Assembly: GCF_020733705.1 (NCBI RefSeq)
Contig: NZ_JAJFZM010000007.1
Span: 92,545-156,544, forward strand
DNA: 64,000 bases
Direction: 5' to 3'
Source: Nocardia australiensis
GTDB lineage: Bacteria; Actinomycetota; Actinomycetes; Mycobacteriales; Mycobacteriaceae
Part shown: positions 51,851-60,322 of the stretch, piece after piece
Position numbering within the stretch: position 1 is the first letter of the stretch
How the letters are laid out: each line of letters begins with the position of its first letter
Position numbers and translations under genes: made by a program
The notes under the pieces: model-generated
Database searches by the model: none
Told to the model about the DNA's origin: nothing
What the model saw: the letters and a program-made list of their open reading frames with translations, nothing else

Positions 51851-52777
51851 TCAGCCAATTCGTACAACCATCGATTCGAGCGTGGTCGAGGTGTCGAGCG
51901 CGAGCAGCATGGCGCCATCTATTGGGCCGCCGTGGGATTCGCGCCGTTCGATCACCTCCGCTATCGAACGATTCAGCGGATCCAGCAGCGCCGCACCGAG
52001 TTCGACCAGCCCGCCGGTAATCGCATACGGCACCGGAGGATGGATTCCGGACTGGCCGATCGCGGCGAGTACCGTGCTGGCGAGGGCATGGCCCGCGGCG
52101 GTCATGATGGTGGCCGCAACATCGTCGACTGCGGCGACTGCCGCGACGACCGGTGCGAAGCGAGCTGCGACCAATGCTGGATTATCGTGTCGGCCAAGGT
52201 GCTTCGGCAGCTCGTCGAGGCCGATTCCGTAGCGATCGGTGGCTGCCGCCGCGAGGACGGTCTCAGGTCCGCGCCCGTCGTGAGAGCGCAGCGCGGCGCG
52301 CAGCCCTTCGACGCCGATCCATCCGCCACTGCCCTCGTCGCCGAGTAGCGGACCCCAGCCGTCGACTCGCGTGAACCTTCCCGCTTCGTCGACCGCGGTC
52401 GCGACGGCGCCGGTGCCGACTGCGAGGACAACGCCGGGCGAGCCTCCCAGCGCCCCGGCGTGCGCCGTCACGGCATCCGAGGTCACCGCGACCGCCGCGA
52501 CTCCCGGGAACTCGGCCAAAAGCCGGGCGAGTAGCACGGCGGCGTCCGGTGCGGAGGCCGCACCCGCAGCGCCCACCGACAGTATGAAAGATGTTCCCGG
52601 CGAACCTATCTGGTCTATGACGCCCCGGATCGCCTGTTCGGCGGCGTTGACCCCGCCGGCGTTGGCGAGGCCAGGGGAGCCGGCCACCTCGGCGGATCGA
52701 ATTCGGCCATCTTCGGATCGCAGGGCGCCACGGCAGCCGGTTTTGCCGAGGTCGATCGCAAGCACATGGCCGGTCAT
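51851..52777 (-). CDS. BadF/BadG-type N-acetylglucosamine kinase-like protein
   Basis: 308 aa from ATG 52777. ASKHA fold: phosphate-1 motif VLAIDLGKTGCRGAL, phosphate-2 VLAVGTGAVATAV, adenosine motif ITGGLVELG, and the hallmark WGPLLGDEGSGGWIG of GlcNAc kinases. It would phosphorylate GlcNAc or a related sugar freed from murein. First gene of the operon (73 bases to the transporter). A dedicated nagA or nagB does not lie in the window. Confidence 0.85.
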   Translation of the reverse strand: MTGHVLAIDLGKTGCRGALRSEDGRIRSAEVAGSPGLANAGGVNAAEQAIRGVIDQIGSPGTSFILSVGAAGAASAPDAAVLLARLLAEFPGVAAVAVTSDAVTAHAGALGGSPGVVLAVGTGAVATAVDEAGRFTRVDGWGPLLGDEGSGGWIGVEGLRAALRSHDGRGPETVLAAAATDRYGIGLDELPKHLGRHDNPALVAARFAPVVAAVAAVDDVAATIMTAAGHALASTVLAAIGQSGIHPPVPYAITGGLVELGAALLDPLNRSIAEVIERRESHGGPIDGAMLLALDTSTTLESMVVRIG

Positions 52778-53113
52778 GCGGACCATCCTCGCATCGCACC
52801 AACCATCGCCAAAAGGCCCGCGGCTAAGTGACCCGACGCGGCGAAATATCAACAGGACACCGATCCGATCGCCTACGATGCCAGGAAAGCGCGCGTATTC
52901 AGTTTCCGCCAGCGACGGTTGCGCGGACATTACGGGTCCGCGCCGGATCACGTCCTGCGGTTGGCGAAACTACGCCGCACCCATCTAATCGACTCGGCAC
53001 GATCGGTCAGCGCAGTCATGCCGTTGGCCGATGCCGAGAATGCGGTGCAATGCGCTGGAAACCATGTAGGGCAACCCGATTCGGATTGCTCGGAAGCCGT
53101 GACATGAAGCCGG
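52778..53113. other. Intergenic region with no supported gene
   Basis: Should contain the promoter of the murein-sugar operon near 52780-52900. No recognisable operator, terminator or reading frame; short frames here have no ribosome site. Confidence 0.4.
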
Positions 53114-53266
53114 TCAACCCGGCTGACATATTTCGATCGGATGATGGCCGGACACCTGGATGAACGGAGTATCGGCGGAACCGTCGACGTTGGGGAGCAA
53201 TTCGATCGCGCTGGCTCCGGCAAGGATGATCCCGGCCGTAGCGAGGATCAGCGTGAAAGGCTTCAT
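53114..53266 (-). CDS. 50-aa secreted peptide
   Basis: ATG 53266 preceded by GAGGGAGG at 7-8 base spacing, stop TGA at 53114-53116. Residues 1-20 form a short signal peptide (KPFTLILATAGIILAGASA), followed by a 30-residue mature part ending in HHPIEICQPG with a single Cys and two His. Strong ribosome site plus signal peptide argue that it is real although short. No relatives recognised; could be a small secreted metal-binding or signalling peptide. Confidence 0.6.
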   Translation of the reverse strand: MKPFTLILATAGIILAGASAIELLPNVDGSADTPFIQVSGHHPIEICQPG

Positions 53267-53432
53267 CGTCTACCTCCCTCGGGGTGAAATGGGCCCGAGC
53301 TCGCGAATCAATCCAAACTTCCGCGACCCGCGAGTGTCCACTCCCATACACATACGGGGCACGTTCGGGCGGGGGCCGACACTTGCCGGTGACGGTTATA
53401 GAAGGCGTTCCCCAAGGTTCGTGGGCTAAACC

Positions 53433-54875
53433 CAATACCGTTCAGTTAAGTGTTCAGGCGGTATTGTGTCGGTGTGCCTCGTGGTGGATGGGTGAAGCCG
53501 GCCTCGGATCGTCGTCTGTCGGATTTGGTGTCGGTGGGGTTGTTGACGAGGGTTTTTCCGGCTGATGTTGTCGATGAGGTGATCGCTGAGGCGGGACGTA
53601 CGCAGCAGCGGCATCGTGCGCTTCCGGCTCGTGTGATGGCGTATTTCTCGATCGGGATGGCGTTGCATTCCGAAGGCTCGTATGAGGATGTGTTCGCCCA
53701 GTTGACCGATGGTCTGTCGTGGTCGTCGGGGTGGTCGCAGTCGTGGTCGCCGCCGTCGAAATCGGCTATCTTCCAAGCACGTTCACGTCTGGGATACGAA
53801 CCGGTGCGTGATCTGTTCTTCCGTGTCGCGCGACCGGTGGCGGGGGTGGACACGCCCGGTTCCTGGCTGGCGGGACGCCGTTTGGTGGCCATCGACGGCA
53901 CCTGCCTGGACCTGGCGGACACGCCCGGCAACGCCGAGTTCTTCGGACGCCCGGCGTCGAGCCGGGGCGAGAAGTCCGCGTACCCGCAAGCACGTCTGGT
54001 CGCGGTGGCCGAGTGCGGGACACACGCGGTATTCGACGCGGTCACCGGCCCGTGCGCCACTTCCGAGACCGAGATGGCTCGCGAGCTGTGCGGTCGGCTC
54101 ACCCCGGGGATGCTGGTGCTCGCCGATCGCGGCTTCTACGGATTCACGCTGTGGAGACAAGCCGCCGCCACCGGCGCCGACCTGCTGTGGCGGGTGAAAA
54201 CCAATCTCCGGCCCCAGCACGTGGAAACCCTGCCCGACGGGTCGTGGCTGGCGCGGATCGTCCCCACCTCGGGGGTGAACCGCGCAAAGACCGCACCCTC
54301 GATGGTGCGGGTCATCGACTACACCCTCGACGACGGGCGCGAGCACCCCGAGCAGTATCGACTCCTTACCACGATCCTCGACCCCGACCAGGCCGGCGCA
54401 CACGATCTGGCCCTGGCCTACGCGCAGCGATGGGAGATCGAGAACACCTTCGACGAACTGAAAACACACCAGCGCGGCCCCCGCGCGGTCCTGCGCTCGA
54501 AATCACCCGAACTGGTCCAACAGGAAATCTGGGGGCATCTGTGCTGCCACTACGCGATCCGCACCCTCATGCTCGACGCAGCCACCCAGGGCGGGCACGA
54601 CCCGGACCGGATATCTTTCACCGCAGCACTACGGATTACCCGTAGATCCTTGTCCCACAGCACATTTCCCCCCTCGCAACCATAAGGCTGCCGGCAGCGC
54701 GCCATCGACAAACTACTCCAACGCATCAACCCGGCACGCCGACGACGATCCAACCCGCGCGTCGTCAAACGCAAAATCCTCAAATGGGCAGCCAAACGCT
54801 CACACCACGCCCAGCACCCCCAACCAACTCACGACCCAAAGGCCACCATCCGCACCCCTTAACTGAACGGTATTG
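53433..54875 (+). mobile_element. IS4-family insertion sequence
   Basis: 1,443 bp. Terminal inverted repeats CAATACCGTTCAGTTAAG at 53433-53450 and its complement at 54858-54875 are identical over 18 bases. The flanking decamer GGGCTAAACC occurs at 53423-53432 and 54876-54885, a perfect 10-bp target duplication (boundary ambiguity allows 8 bp with one more base of repeat on each side). One transposase gene fills the element. Perfect ends and duplication show a recent insertion. Confidence 0.92.
53450..54685 (+). CDS. IS4-family DDE transposase, shortened by an in-frame stop
   Basis: 411 aa from GTG 53450 (GTG 53474 possible). N-terminal IS4 domain (LVSVGLLTRVFPADVVDEVI), DDE residues Asp149 (VAIDGTCLD), Asp226 (VLADRGFYG) and Glu331 in the YREK signature Y324-R327-E331-K338. 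TAA at 54683 interrupts a frame that continues with RAIDKLLQRINPARRRRSN and ends at 54862, so about 59 basic C-terminal residues are lost. Catalytic core intact; activity uncertain. Confidence 0.88.
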   Translation: MFRRYCVGVPRGGWVKPASDRRLSDLVSVGLLTRVFPADVVDEVIAEAGRTQQRHRALPARVMAYFSIGMALHSEGSYEDVFAQLTDGLSWSSGWSQSWSPPSKSAIFQARSRLGYEPVRDLFFRVARPVAGVDTPGSWLAGRRLVAIDGTCLDLADTPGNAEFFGRPASSRGEKSAYPQARLVAVAECGTHAVFDAVTGPCATSETEMARELCGRLTPGMLVLADRGFYGFTLWRQAAATGADLLWRVKTNLRPQHVETLPDGSWLARIVPTSGVNRAKTAPSMVRVIDYTLDDGREHPEQYRLLTTILDPDQAGAHDLALAYAQRWEIENTFDELKTHQRGPRAVLRSKSPELVQQEIWGHLCCHYAIRTLMLDAATQGGHDPDRISFTAALRITRRSLSHSTFPPSQP

Positions 54876-54885
54876 GGGCTAAACC

Positions 54886-55319
54886 GCGTCGACGGGTTCC
54901 GGCCGCCGCCGCGTCGAGGCCCTCACGAGCTGGTGACCTGTACGGGTTCGTTGGGCACCGAGAGCCGGAACTGGGATGAAGTCGGTTCGGTCGGCATTGC
55001 GGCGACCAGCCCACCACCACGCGCTACACGATGTCCTCGAAGTCCGCCCGGTCGACCGCACCGATGCACCCGTCGCGGCCACACAGGCGCCCAAGACCGA
55101 CATACGCCATTTGCGGCTGCGCGTCATCGATGCCTGCTATCGGATGGCGGCCGGGCGCGTCCGCACCTCATCCGAGGGTGGCGATCGGGATGGTGATTGT
55201 GACGCTATGGTGTACCGTGCGATTAATCACGGTCGAGTCGGCGTAGGTCCTATCGCTCAATGTGAATTATCGGCACGAACCCATGTTTCGCCGACCAACG
55301 CGACGCGGGAGGCTGGCTG
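54886..55319. other. Region between IS4 and the ART gene, no supported gene
   Basis: A weak plus-strand frame and a minus-strand piece near 54922-54990 (coding-like FRLSVPNEPVQVTSS end) are visible, without start site. May be relics of a gene disrupted before the IS arrived. AT content rises toward 55200. No hairpin of note. Confidence 0.4.
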
Positions 55320-56024
55320 ATGTTCAATGAGGCAGTCAATATCCTGCGGAAAGCCACCAGGATCCTGACAGGTGAAACACGCCGGGCATCCACCGCTATT
55401 TCGGACGGAATCACCGCGACCAGCGGACCTGTGCACGGTGCCGGCCACATTCTGCCGGACAGTGATCAGAGAATCCGCGATCAAGTTGCGCGGTCGAACG
55501 ATTCCACCGTCAATTCGCCGCCTCCTCGGGCCGTTAGGCAATCGGACGAACAGGGAGTCGTGGAATCCGGCTCGAAGCAGCTGACCAATGGTGAAAAACA
55601 TTCTCTGTATAACTATAGCAAATTTGGCAGCGCCGGATACAACTCGTCTATGCGAAACGGTGAGCCAATCGGGTTCGCTCGCATACGAATCGAAGAGATT
55701 GTAAACGCGATTAAGAAATTGCCGATATATTCCGGAATTGCCTACCGTGGCGAGAAACTTTCCCTTGCGGAGATCGACCGGTACCAAGAAGGTGCGATTG
55801 TCGTCGATCGCGGATTCAAAAGCGCATCTTCGGACGAGAAATTCGCTCATACAGGTAACGCTCAATTCAGGATAAAATCGAAGAATGGCAGAATTCTTGG
55901 GGAGTATTCCTCCATTCCTGGTGAAAGTGAAGTCGTGTTTCTGCCTGGTACGCAATTCAAGGTTATAAAGGTGGTCCATGACAAAGACCTCGAGAAATAC
56001 ACGATTGATATGGAGGAGCTGTAG
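55320..56024 (+). CDS. ADP-ribosyltransferase exoenzyme-like toxin domain protein
   Basis: 234 aa from ATG 55320 behind GGGAGG. Residues about 1-85 are polar and low in known motifs; residues about 86-234 form an ART domain of the R-S-E class: Arg143 in AYRGEKL, the S-x-S strand in FKSASSDEKF (Ser168/Ser170) and the ARTT-loop E-x-E at GESEVVFLPG (Glu202/Glu204), preceded by the YSGIAYRG strand. The E-x-E points to arginine-type targets. GC is clearly lower than in neighbours, suggesting horizontal transfer. No signal peptide, no obvious immunity partner adjacent. Could be a detached C-terminal toxin of a polymorphic system or a phage-type modifier. Confidence 0.75.
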   Translation: MFNEAVNILRKATRILTGETRRASTAISDGITATSGPVHGAGHILPDSDQRIRDQVARSNDSTVNSPPPRAVRQSDEQGVVESGSKQLTNGEKHSLYNYSKFGSAGYNSSMRNGEPIGFARIRIEEIVNAIKKLPIYSGIAYRGEKLSLAEIDRYQEGAIVVDRGFKSASSDEKFAHTGNAQFRIKSKNGRILGEYSSIPGESEVVFLPGTQFKVIKVVHDKDLEKYTIDMEEL

Positions 56025-56123
56025 AAAAGTGTGAAGCCGATTGCGGCGAACTGTCGACGCACGCTGCCCGGTTCTCGACATCGCGATGGCACCGATCGTG
56101 GTGCGTAGCACACTCGAAACCGC

Positions 56124-57356
56124 CTAGCGCACCTCATGATTCGGCGGTTTCAGTGCGGTGGTCGCCGCAGTTTCTCGCCCGGAGCGCACAACAGGCGAAG
56201 GAAGTAGCAGTCCGAGGACGACGGCGGCGATTGGGACGAAGCACAGGATGGTGAGCACGGCTTGCGGGCCGTGGTGGTCGGCGACGACACCGAGTACGGG
56301 AACGAACAGGCCGCCCGCACTTACCGCGAGCCCCAGCGTGACACCTGCCGCCGTGCCGGGCCGATTGGGCAGATAGTCCTGACCCAATTTGACCAGCACC
56401 GCGAACGGAATATTGACCGTGATCCCGGCGAATACGGCCAGCAGGAGTCCGAGGTGCGGGTTGGGTACCGCGCGCAGCGCGACGAGCGCGGGAATCGCTG
56501 CCACGCTTCCGATGTGGATGGTCCGCAGCATCCCGACCCGGTCGGCGATGCGACCGCCGAGCAAGGTGCCCGCGACACCGCCGACAAGGAAGGTCGCGAG
56601 TGCGGTACCGCCGAGGCCGCGTGACGCGCCGAGATGATTGATCCAGTACAGCGCGATGAAGGTGTTCATGCCGAAGTGCAGCGATGAGCGAACGATTTCG
56701 ACGGCGGTGAGGACAAGAAACGGAAGCCACCGATCGCTTCCGCTGCTCGTCGTCGGTGTGGTCGTGGTGTCGGCCTCGCGGCGCTGCTGGTAGCGAAGCA
56801 GCACGTATCCCATCAACACTGCGGGCGGGATGAAGATCGCGGTCGCTCCGACGCCCAAACCGACCAACGCGGGCGTCGCGAGCGCGGGAGCGAGGAAGAA
56901 CCCGACACTGCCACCCGCCGCGAACAGGCTCATGGCGGTGGCGCTGCTACCCGCGTCGCGGCGCGCATCCCGTCCGGCGGACGGGTGGAAAGCGGCCACT
57001 CCCAGGCCCGACAGCAAGAGCAATGCCCACACCAGCGGGTAGCTCGGCGCAAGCCCGGCAAGTCCGGCACCGGCGCCTGCCAATACCAGCCCGGCGGGTG
57101 CCAGCCACAGCATTCGCCACCGATCGGCGATCACACCGAGCGCGGCTTGAGGGAGCGAGCTACCAAGGGTCGCGGCCAGCGCGAGCCCGGACGCCTGGAC
57201 ATAGCTGTAATCGCGTTCCAGCACGAAGAAGGGAATGCTCGCGGGCACCAGCCCTTGATAGAAGTCGTCCACCGCATGCGCGATTACCCAGTGCCGCATG
57301 CGTTTCCATGCGGACTCTTGCGCGCCAGCGAATTCCCCGACCGACGTACTCACCAT
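56124..57356 (-). CDS. MFS exporter (fosmidomycin-resistance-like)
   Basis: 410 aa from ATG 57356 with GGAGG. Twelve TM helices; opening HAVDDFYQGLVPASIPFFVLERDYS is the Fsr-type start (H-x-x-x-D-x-x-x-G-x-x-P-x-x-x-P). LGVIADRWRMLWLAP motif A and FHPSAGRDAR motif after TM4 fit the family. Divergent from an AraC regulator, probably its activator or repressor. Drug range unknown. Confidence 0.87.
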   Translation of the reverse strand: MVSTSVGEFAGAQESAWKRMRHWVIAHAVDDFYQGLVPASIPFFVLERDYSYVQASGLALAATLGSSLPQAALGVIADRWRMLWLAPAGLVLAGAGAGLAGLAPSYPLVWALLLLSGLGVAAFHPSAGRDARRDAGSSATAMSLFAAGGSVGFFLAPALATPALVGLGVGATAIFIPPAVLMGYVLLRYQQRREADTTTTPTTSSGSDRWLPFLVLTAVEIVRSSLHFGMNTFIALYWINHLGASRGLGGTALATFLVGGVAGTLLGGRIADRVGMLRTIHIGSVAAIPALVALRAVPNPHLGLLLAVFAGITVNIPFAVLVKLGQDYLPNRPGTAAGVTLGLAVSAGGLFVPVLGVVADHHGPQAVLTILCFVPIAAVVLGLLLPSPVVRSGRETAATTALKPPNHEVR

Positions 57357-57436
57357 CACGGGCCTCCATTTCTCCTGGTCCGATCAGTCAGCGTAGGAAA
57401 GGAGCAGACTGCCGACTTCCGATAAAGTGCCTCAGT

Positions 57437-58183
57437 ATGTCGATAATCGGCCATGACCCTCTCGCGTCGACTTCGGCGCGCGTACTGCAGGCGGGAGCGC
57501 GGATAGAACGGCATCGACACACCGAACATCAGGTCGTGTATCCGAGCTCCGGTGTCGCCGAGGTCAGGACGGACGCGGGGAATTGGATCGCGCCCGCCGA
57601 TCGGGCCATCTGGATTCCCGCGGGCTGCTGGCATGAGCACCGCTTCTACGGTCCGACCCGGTTTCATTGCGTCGCATTCGCGGTAAGTTCCGCGCCCGAT
57701 TGGACGACACCCTTGGTGGTCGCGGCGCGGCCATTGGTCCGTGAGTTGATCATTACGTGCACGGCCGTCGAGCAGTTGCCTGACCATGAAGCGGTCCGAT
57801 TGCGTCAGGTCCTACTCGATCAGCTCCGTCGCTGTCCCGAACAGTCCTTACGGCTGCCCGTGGCCGGAGATCAACGACTCCGAAACGCTTGCGCGCTGGT
57901 TGAATCGGACCTCACCATCGTTTGGACACTCCCCGAGCTCGGCAGGCGAGTCGGCGCCGCCGAACGCACCCTCACCCGGCTGTTCCGCGTCGAGTTCGCC
58001 ATGACCTACCCGCAGTGGCGAACCCAGCTCAGGTTGCACCGGGCCATGCAACTGCTCGCCGAGGACCTACCGGTCACCGTCGTCGCGCACCACTGCGGCT
58101 GGGCGACGCCCAGCGCGTTCATCGATGTATACCGGCGAGCGCTCGGACACACACCCGGCGCGTATCGCGCCGATTCGATCTGA
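57437..58183 (+). CDS. AraC family regulator with N-terminal cupin
   Basis: 248 aa from ATG 57437. Cupin sensor domain (HRHTEHQVVYPSSGVAEVRT, and WIPAGCWHEHRFYG) and C-terminal double HTH (WTLPELGRRVGAAERTLTRLFR, VVAHHCGWATPSAFIDVYRRALGHTPGAYR). Earlier in-frame starts run antisense to the exporter gene. It is divergent from the Fsr-like exporter with 80 bases between, so likely controls it. This is a common AraC/exporter pair. Confidence 0.88.
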   Translation: MSIIGHDPLASTSARVLQAGARIERHRHTEHQVVYPSSGVAEVRTDAGNWIAPADRAIWIPAGCWHEHRFYGPTRFHCVAFAVSSAPDWTTPLVVAARPLVRELIITCTAVEQLPDHEAVRLRQVLLDQLRRCPEQSLRLPVAGDQRLRNACALVESDLTIVWTLPELGRRVGAAERTLTRLFRVEFAMTYPQWRTQLRLHRAMQLLAEDLPVTVVAHHCGWATPSAFIDVYRRALGHTPGAYRADSI

Positions 58184-58196
58184 ACCGGCACTCCCG

Positions 58197-58682
58197 TCAG
58201 GGATGGCGGTGGATCGGGTCGACCCAATAGACGGTGTCCGGCTTTTCGACCGGCTCGATATCGAGATTGACGACGACGGCTTCACTGTCGCTGCGTACCA
58301 GCACGCATTCGAGTGGCTCGTCGGTGCTGGCATTGATTTCTTGATGGGGGACATAGGGCGGTACGAAGATGAAGTCGCCGGGTTCCGCCTCCGCGACGAA
58401 CTCGAGGTGCTCGCCCCACCGCATGCGTGCCCGACCTCGGAGCACGTAGATGACACTCTCCAGCGCACCGTGGTGATGAGCGCCTGTTTTGGCGTCGGGA
58501 TGTATGACAACCGTTCCCGCCCAGATCTTTTGCGCACCGACACGCGCGGCATTGATCGCGGCCGCACGGTTCATTCCGGGTGTCTGCGCGGTATTCGTAT
58601 CGAGTTGATCGGCCTTGATCACCCGCACACCGCTATGCCGCCAGTCGTCGTCCGGATGCGAATGCGATTCATTCTCTGTCAC
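58197..58682 (-). CDS. Cupin domain protein
   Basis: 161 aa from ATG 58682. Single cupin with metal-binding motif 1 TGAHHHGALESVIYVLRGRAR (H-x-H-x3-E-x6-G) and motif 2 GDFIFVPPYVPHQEIN. Convergent with the AraC gene (13 bases between). Typical of small dioxygenase- or isomerase-like cupins; function unassigned. Confidence 0.8.
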   Translation of the reverse strand: MTENESHSHPDDDWRHSGVRVIKADQLDTNTAQTPGMNRAAAINAARVGAQKIWAGTVVIHPDAKTGAHHHGALESVIYVLRGRARMRWGEHLEFVAEAEPGDFIFVPPYVPHQEINASTDEPLECVLVRSDSEAVVVNLDIEPVEKPDTVYWVDPIHRHP

Positions 58683-58865
58683 GTGCGGACTCCCTCGTTC
58701 GACTGCGTTGTGATTCTATCGCCGAGCCGCACCGAACGCCGCAACACGAGGATCACCGGCCGCTGGCCGCGGGGATGTGAGATCCGCTTTTGAAGATTTT
58801 GCCTCACTATCCTGCCATTATTGCTGGCAAGTTTATACCGAGTGTTCAACGATACTGTTAACGCC

Positions 58866-59429
58866 ATGAATGCGGCTGACGAGAATCTGATAATCGAACT
58901 CAGCATGGCCGAGCTACGTGAGGTTACGGCCTATGCTCTGGCCTGTGCGGAGCCTGTTTTGGCGATCTTCGAGCGCGATTGTCCCGACGACCCGCGTCCC
59001 CGTGCCGTGCTCGACGAGGCGCGCAGGTTCGCCGCCGGAGGCAAGCGGACGAAGGCGCTCCGCGTGACCGCATTGGACGCGCACAGGGCCGCACGGGCAG
59101 CTCGAGAGACGGAACATGAAGCCGCATTCGACGCGGCGCGCGCCGCCGGTAACGCGGGAGCAGCCGCGTACCTGCACCCGCTGGCGAAGGCGACCCAGGG
59201 CGGACACATCCTCATGTCGGCCGCCCACGCGGCTCGAGCATTCGAACTCGATGCCGGCGACGACCGTAACGTCGGCGCCGACTACATCGAGAAGGCAACG
59301 GGTCTGGCCAGTCCGATCGTGGTGAGCGTCCTGATGCGCTACCCACCGGCCCCGCGTGGTCGCGGCCGTGTGGGAGACCTATGGCGGGAGCTGGACGCAT
59401 CGTTGCGGCGGCTGGCGACCGATTGTTGA
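58866..59429 (+). CDS. Imm-5-like putative immunity protein
   Basis: 187 aa from ATG 58866. All-helical with the family pattern LSMAELREVTAYALACAEPVLAIFE, DPRPRAVLDEARRFAAGGKRTKALRV, AARAAGNAGAAAYLHPLAKATQGGH and AAHAARAFELDAGDD. Such proteins are predicted immunity partners of polymorphic toxins. No toxin gene is next to it; the ART-like gene lies 2.8 kb upstream, so pairing is not supported by adjacency. Stands alone between cupin and DUF1460 genes. Confidence 0.7.
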   Translation: MNAADENLIIELSMAELREVTAYALACAEPVLAIFERDCPDDPRPRAVLDEARRFAAGGKRTKALRVTALDAHRAARAARETEHEAAFDAARAAGNAGAAAYLHPLAKATQGGHILMSAAHAARAFELDAGDDRNVGADYIEKATGLASPIVVSVLMRYPPAPRGRGRVGDLWRELDASLRRLATDC

Positions 59430-59477
59430 CCGACGGTCGCCTGAGCAGAGCGCGCGTCGAGGTCGATCGCGCATCCG

Positions 59478-60281
59478 CTACTGCGCGCGCAGCACAATGA
59501 TGCCGGGGGTGGTCCGCACATAGTCGGCGAAGGAGGAGTCGACCACTTGGTTGTTGGCGGCCAGAGAGGAGGCGTTGCGGAAGATCGGGCCGGTGGGGGT
59601 CATGACGAAGATGCCGACGTGCGTGACGTCCAAGCCTGGCTGGTCGGTGTAGGCGCCGATGTAATCGCCGGTACGGAGTTGTCCGATGACGTCGTCGTCC
59701 ACGGCGGCGCTGGGAATGTAGGTGATGGCTCGATCCACCACCGGCAACCCGGCAAGATAGGTGCCGCCGTCGGCTTTCGCATTGAGTTGCTTGCGCACGG
59801 TCGCGGCGGCGGGGCTCAATGTCGCGGTGATATCGGCGGCGGCAATTCTCGCTGTGTGTGACCAATCGCTGAAGAAGTGTTTGCGCTGCAGGAACTCGAC
59901 TCGGCCACCGGCATAGCGCGTCTCGATGAGGTTCGCGACAAACTGGTCGCGGTCGGCGGATCGACTGAGCGCCTCGACATAGTCGAGGTAGGTGAAGCAA
60001 TCCACTCGGCGGAAATCGACGACCAACTGTTCGGGCTGCGTCGCCGAGCCGACGAGCATGTCGGCACCGTAGGGCGTGCCGAGGAATTGCCGGGACAGTA
60101 GTTCGATCAACTCACCCCGGCCCTGCGCATCGCCTCGGAGTGCGAGAAGCTCATCGATTTTGCGAGCGGTCATGTCATCGATGTTCGCGGTGGTCGGTTC
60201 ACCGGATGCGACGGGCACGATCGCCGCGGTGCCGCAGACGAGCGCCAACATGACGAGCAGTACGCGAGCGATGGTCCGCAA
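59478..60281 (-). CDS. DUF1460 secreted murein amidase-like protein
   Basis: 267 aa from TTG 60281 with GGAGGCG. Signal peptide 1-29 (RTIARVLLVMLALVCGTAAIVPVASG). NlpC/P60-like DUF1460 fold: catalytic Cys in FRRVDCFTYLDYVEAL, His in LDVTHVGIFVM. N-acetylmuramoyl-L-alanine amidase or gamma-glutamyl endopeptidase activity is reported in relatives; involved in murein peptide trimming. It follows the amidohydrolase gene by 41 bases on the same strand. Confidence 0.8.
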   Translation of the reverse strand: MRTIARVLLVMLALVCGTAAIVPVASGEPTTANIDDMTARKIDELLALRGDAQGRGELIELLSRQFLGTPYGADMLVGSATQPEQLVVDFRRVDCFTYLDYVEALSRSADRDQFVANLIETRYAGGRVEFLQRKHFFSDWSHTARIAAADITATLSPAAATVRKQLNAKADGGTYLAGLPVVDRAITYIPSAAVDDDVIGQLRTGDYIGAYTDQPGLDVTHVGIFVMTPTGPIFRNASSLAANNQVVDSSFADYVRTTPGIIVLRAQ

Positions 60282-60322
60282 GACGCCTCCACGAGCGGTA
60301 GACAGTTGGTCGACCTCACACG

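Noticed and set aside
54976..55320. 114-codon frame before the ART gene
   Set aside because: No ribosome site or motif; ends at the start of the ART gene by chance.
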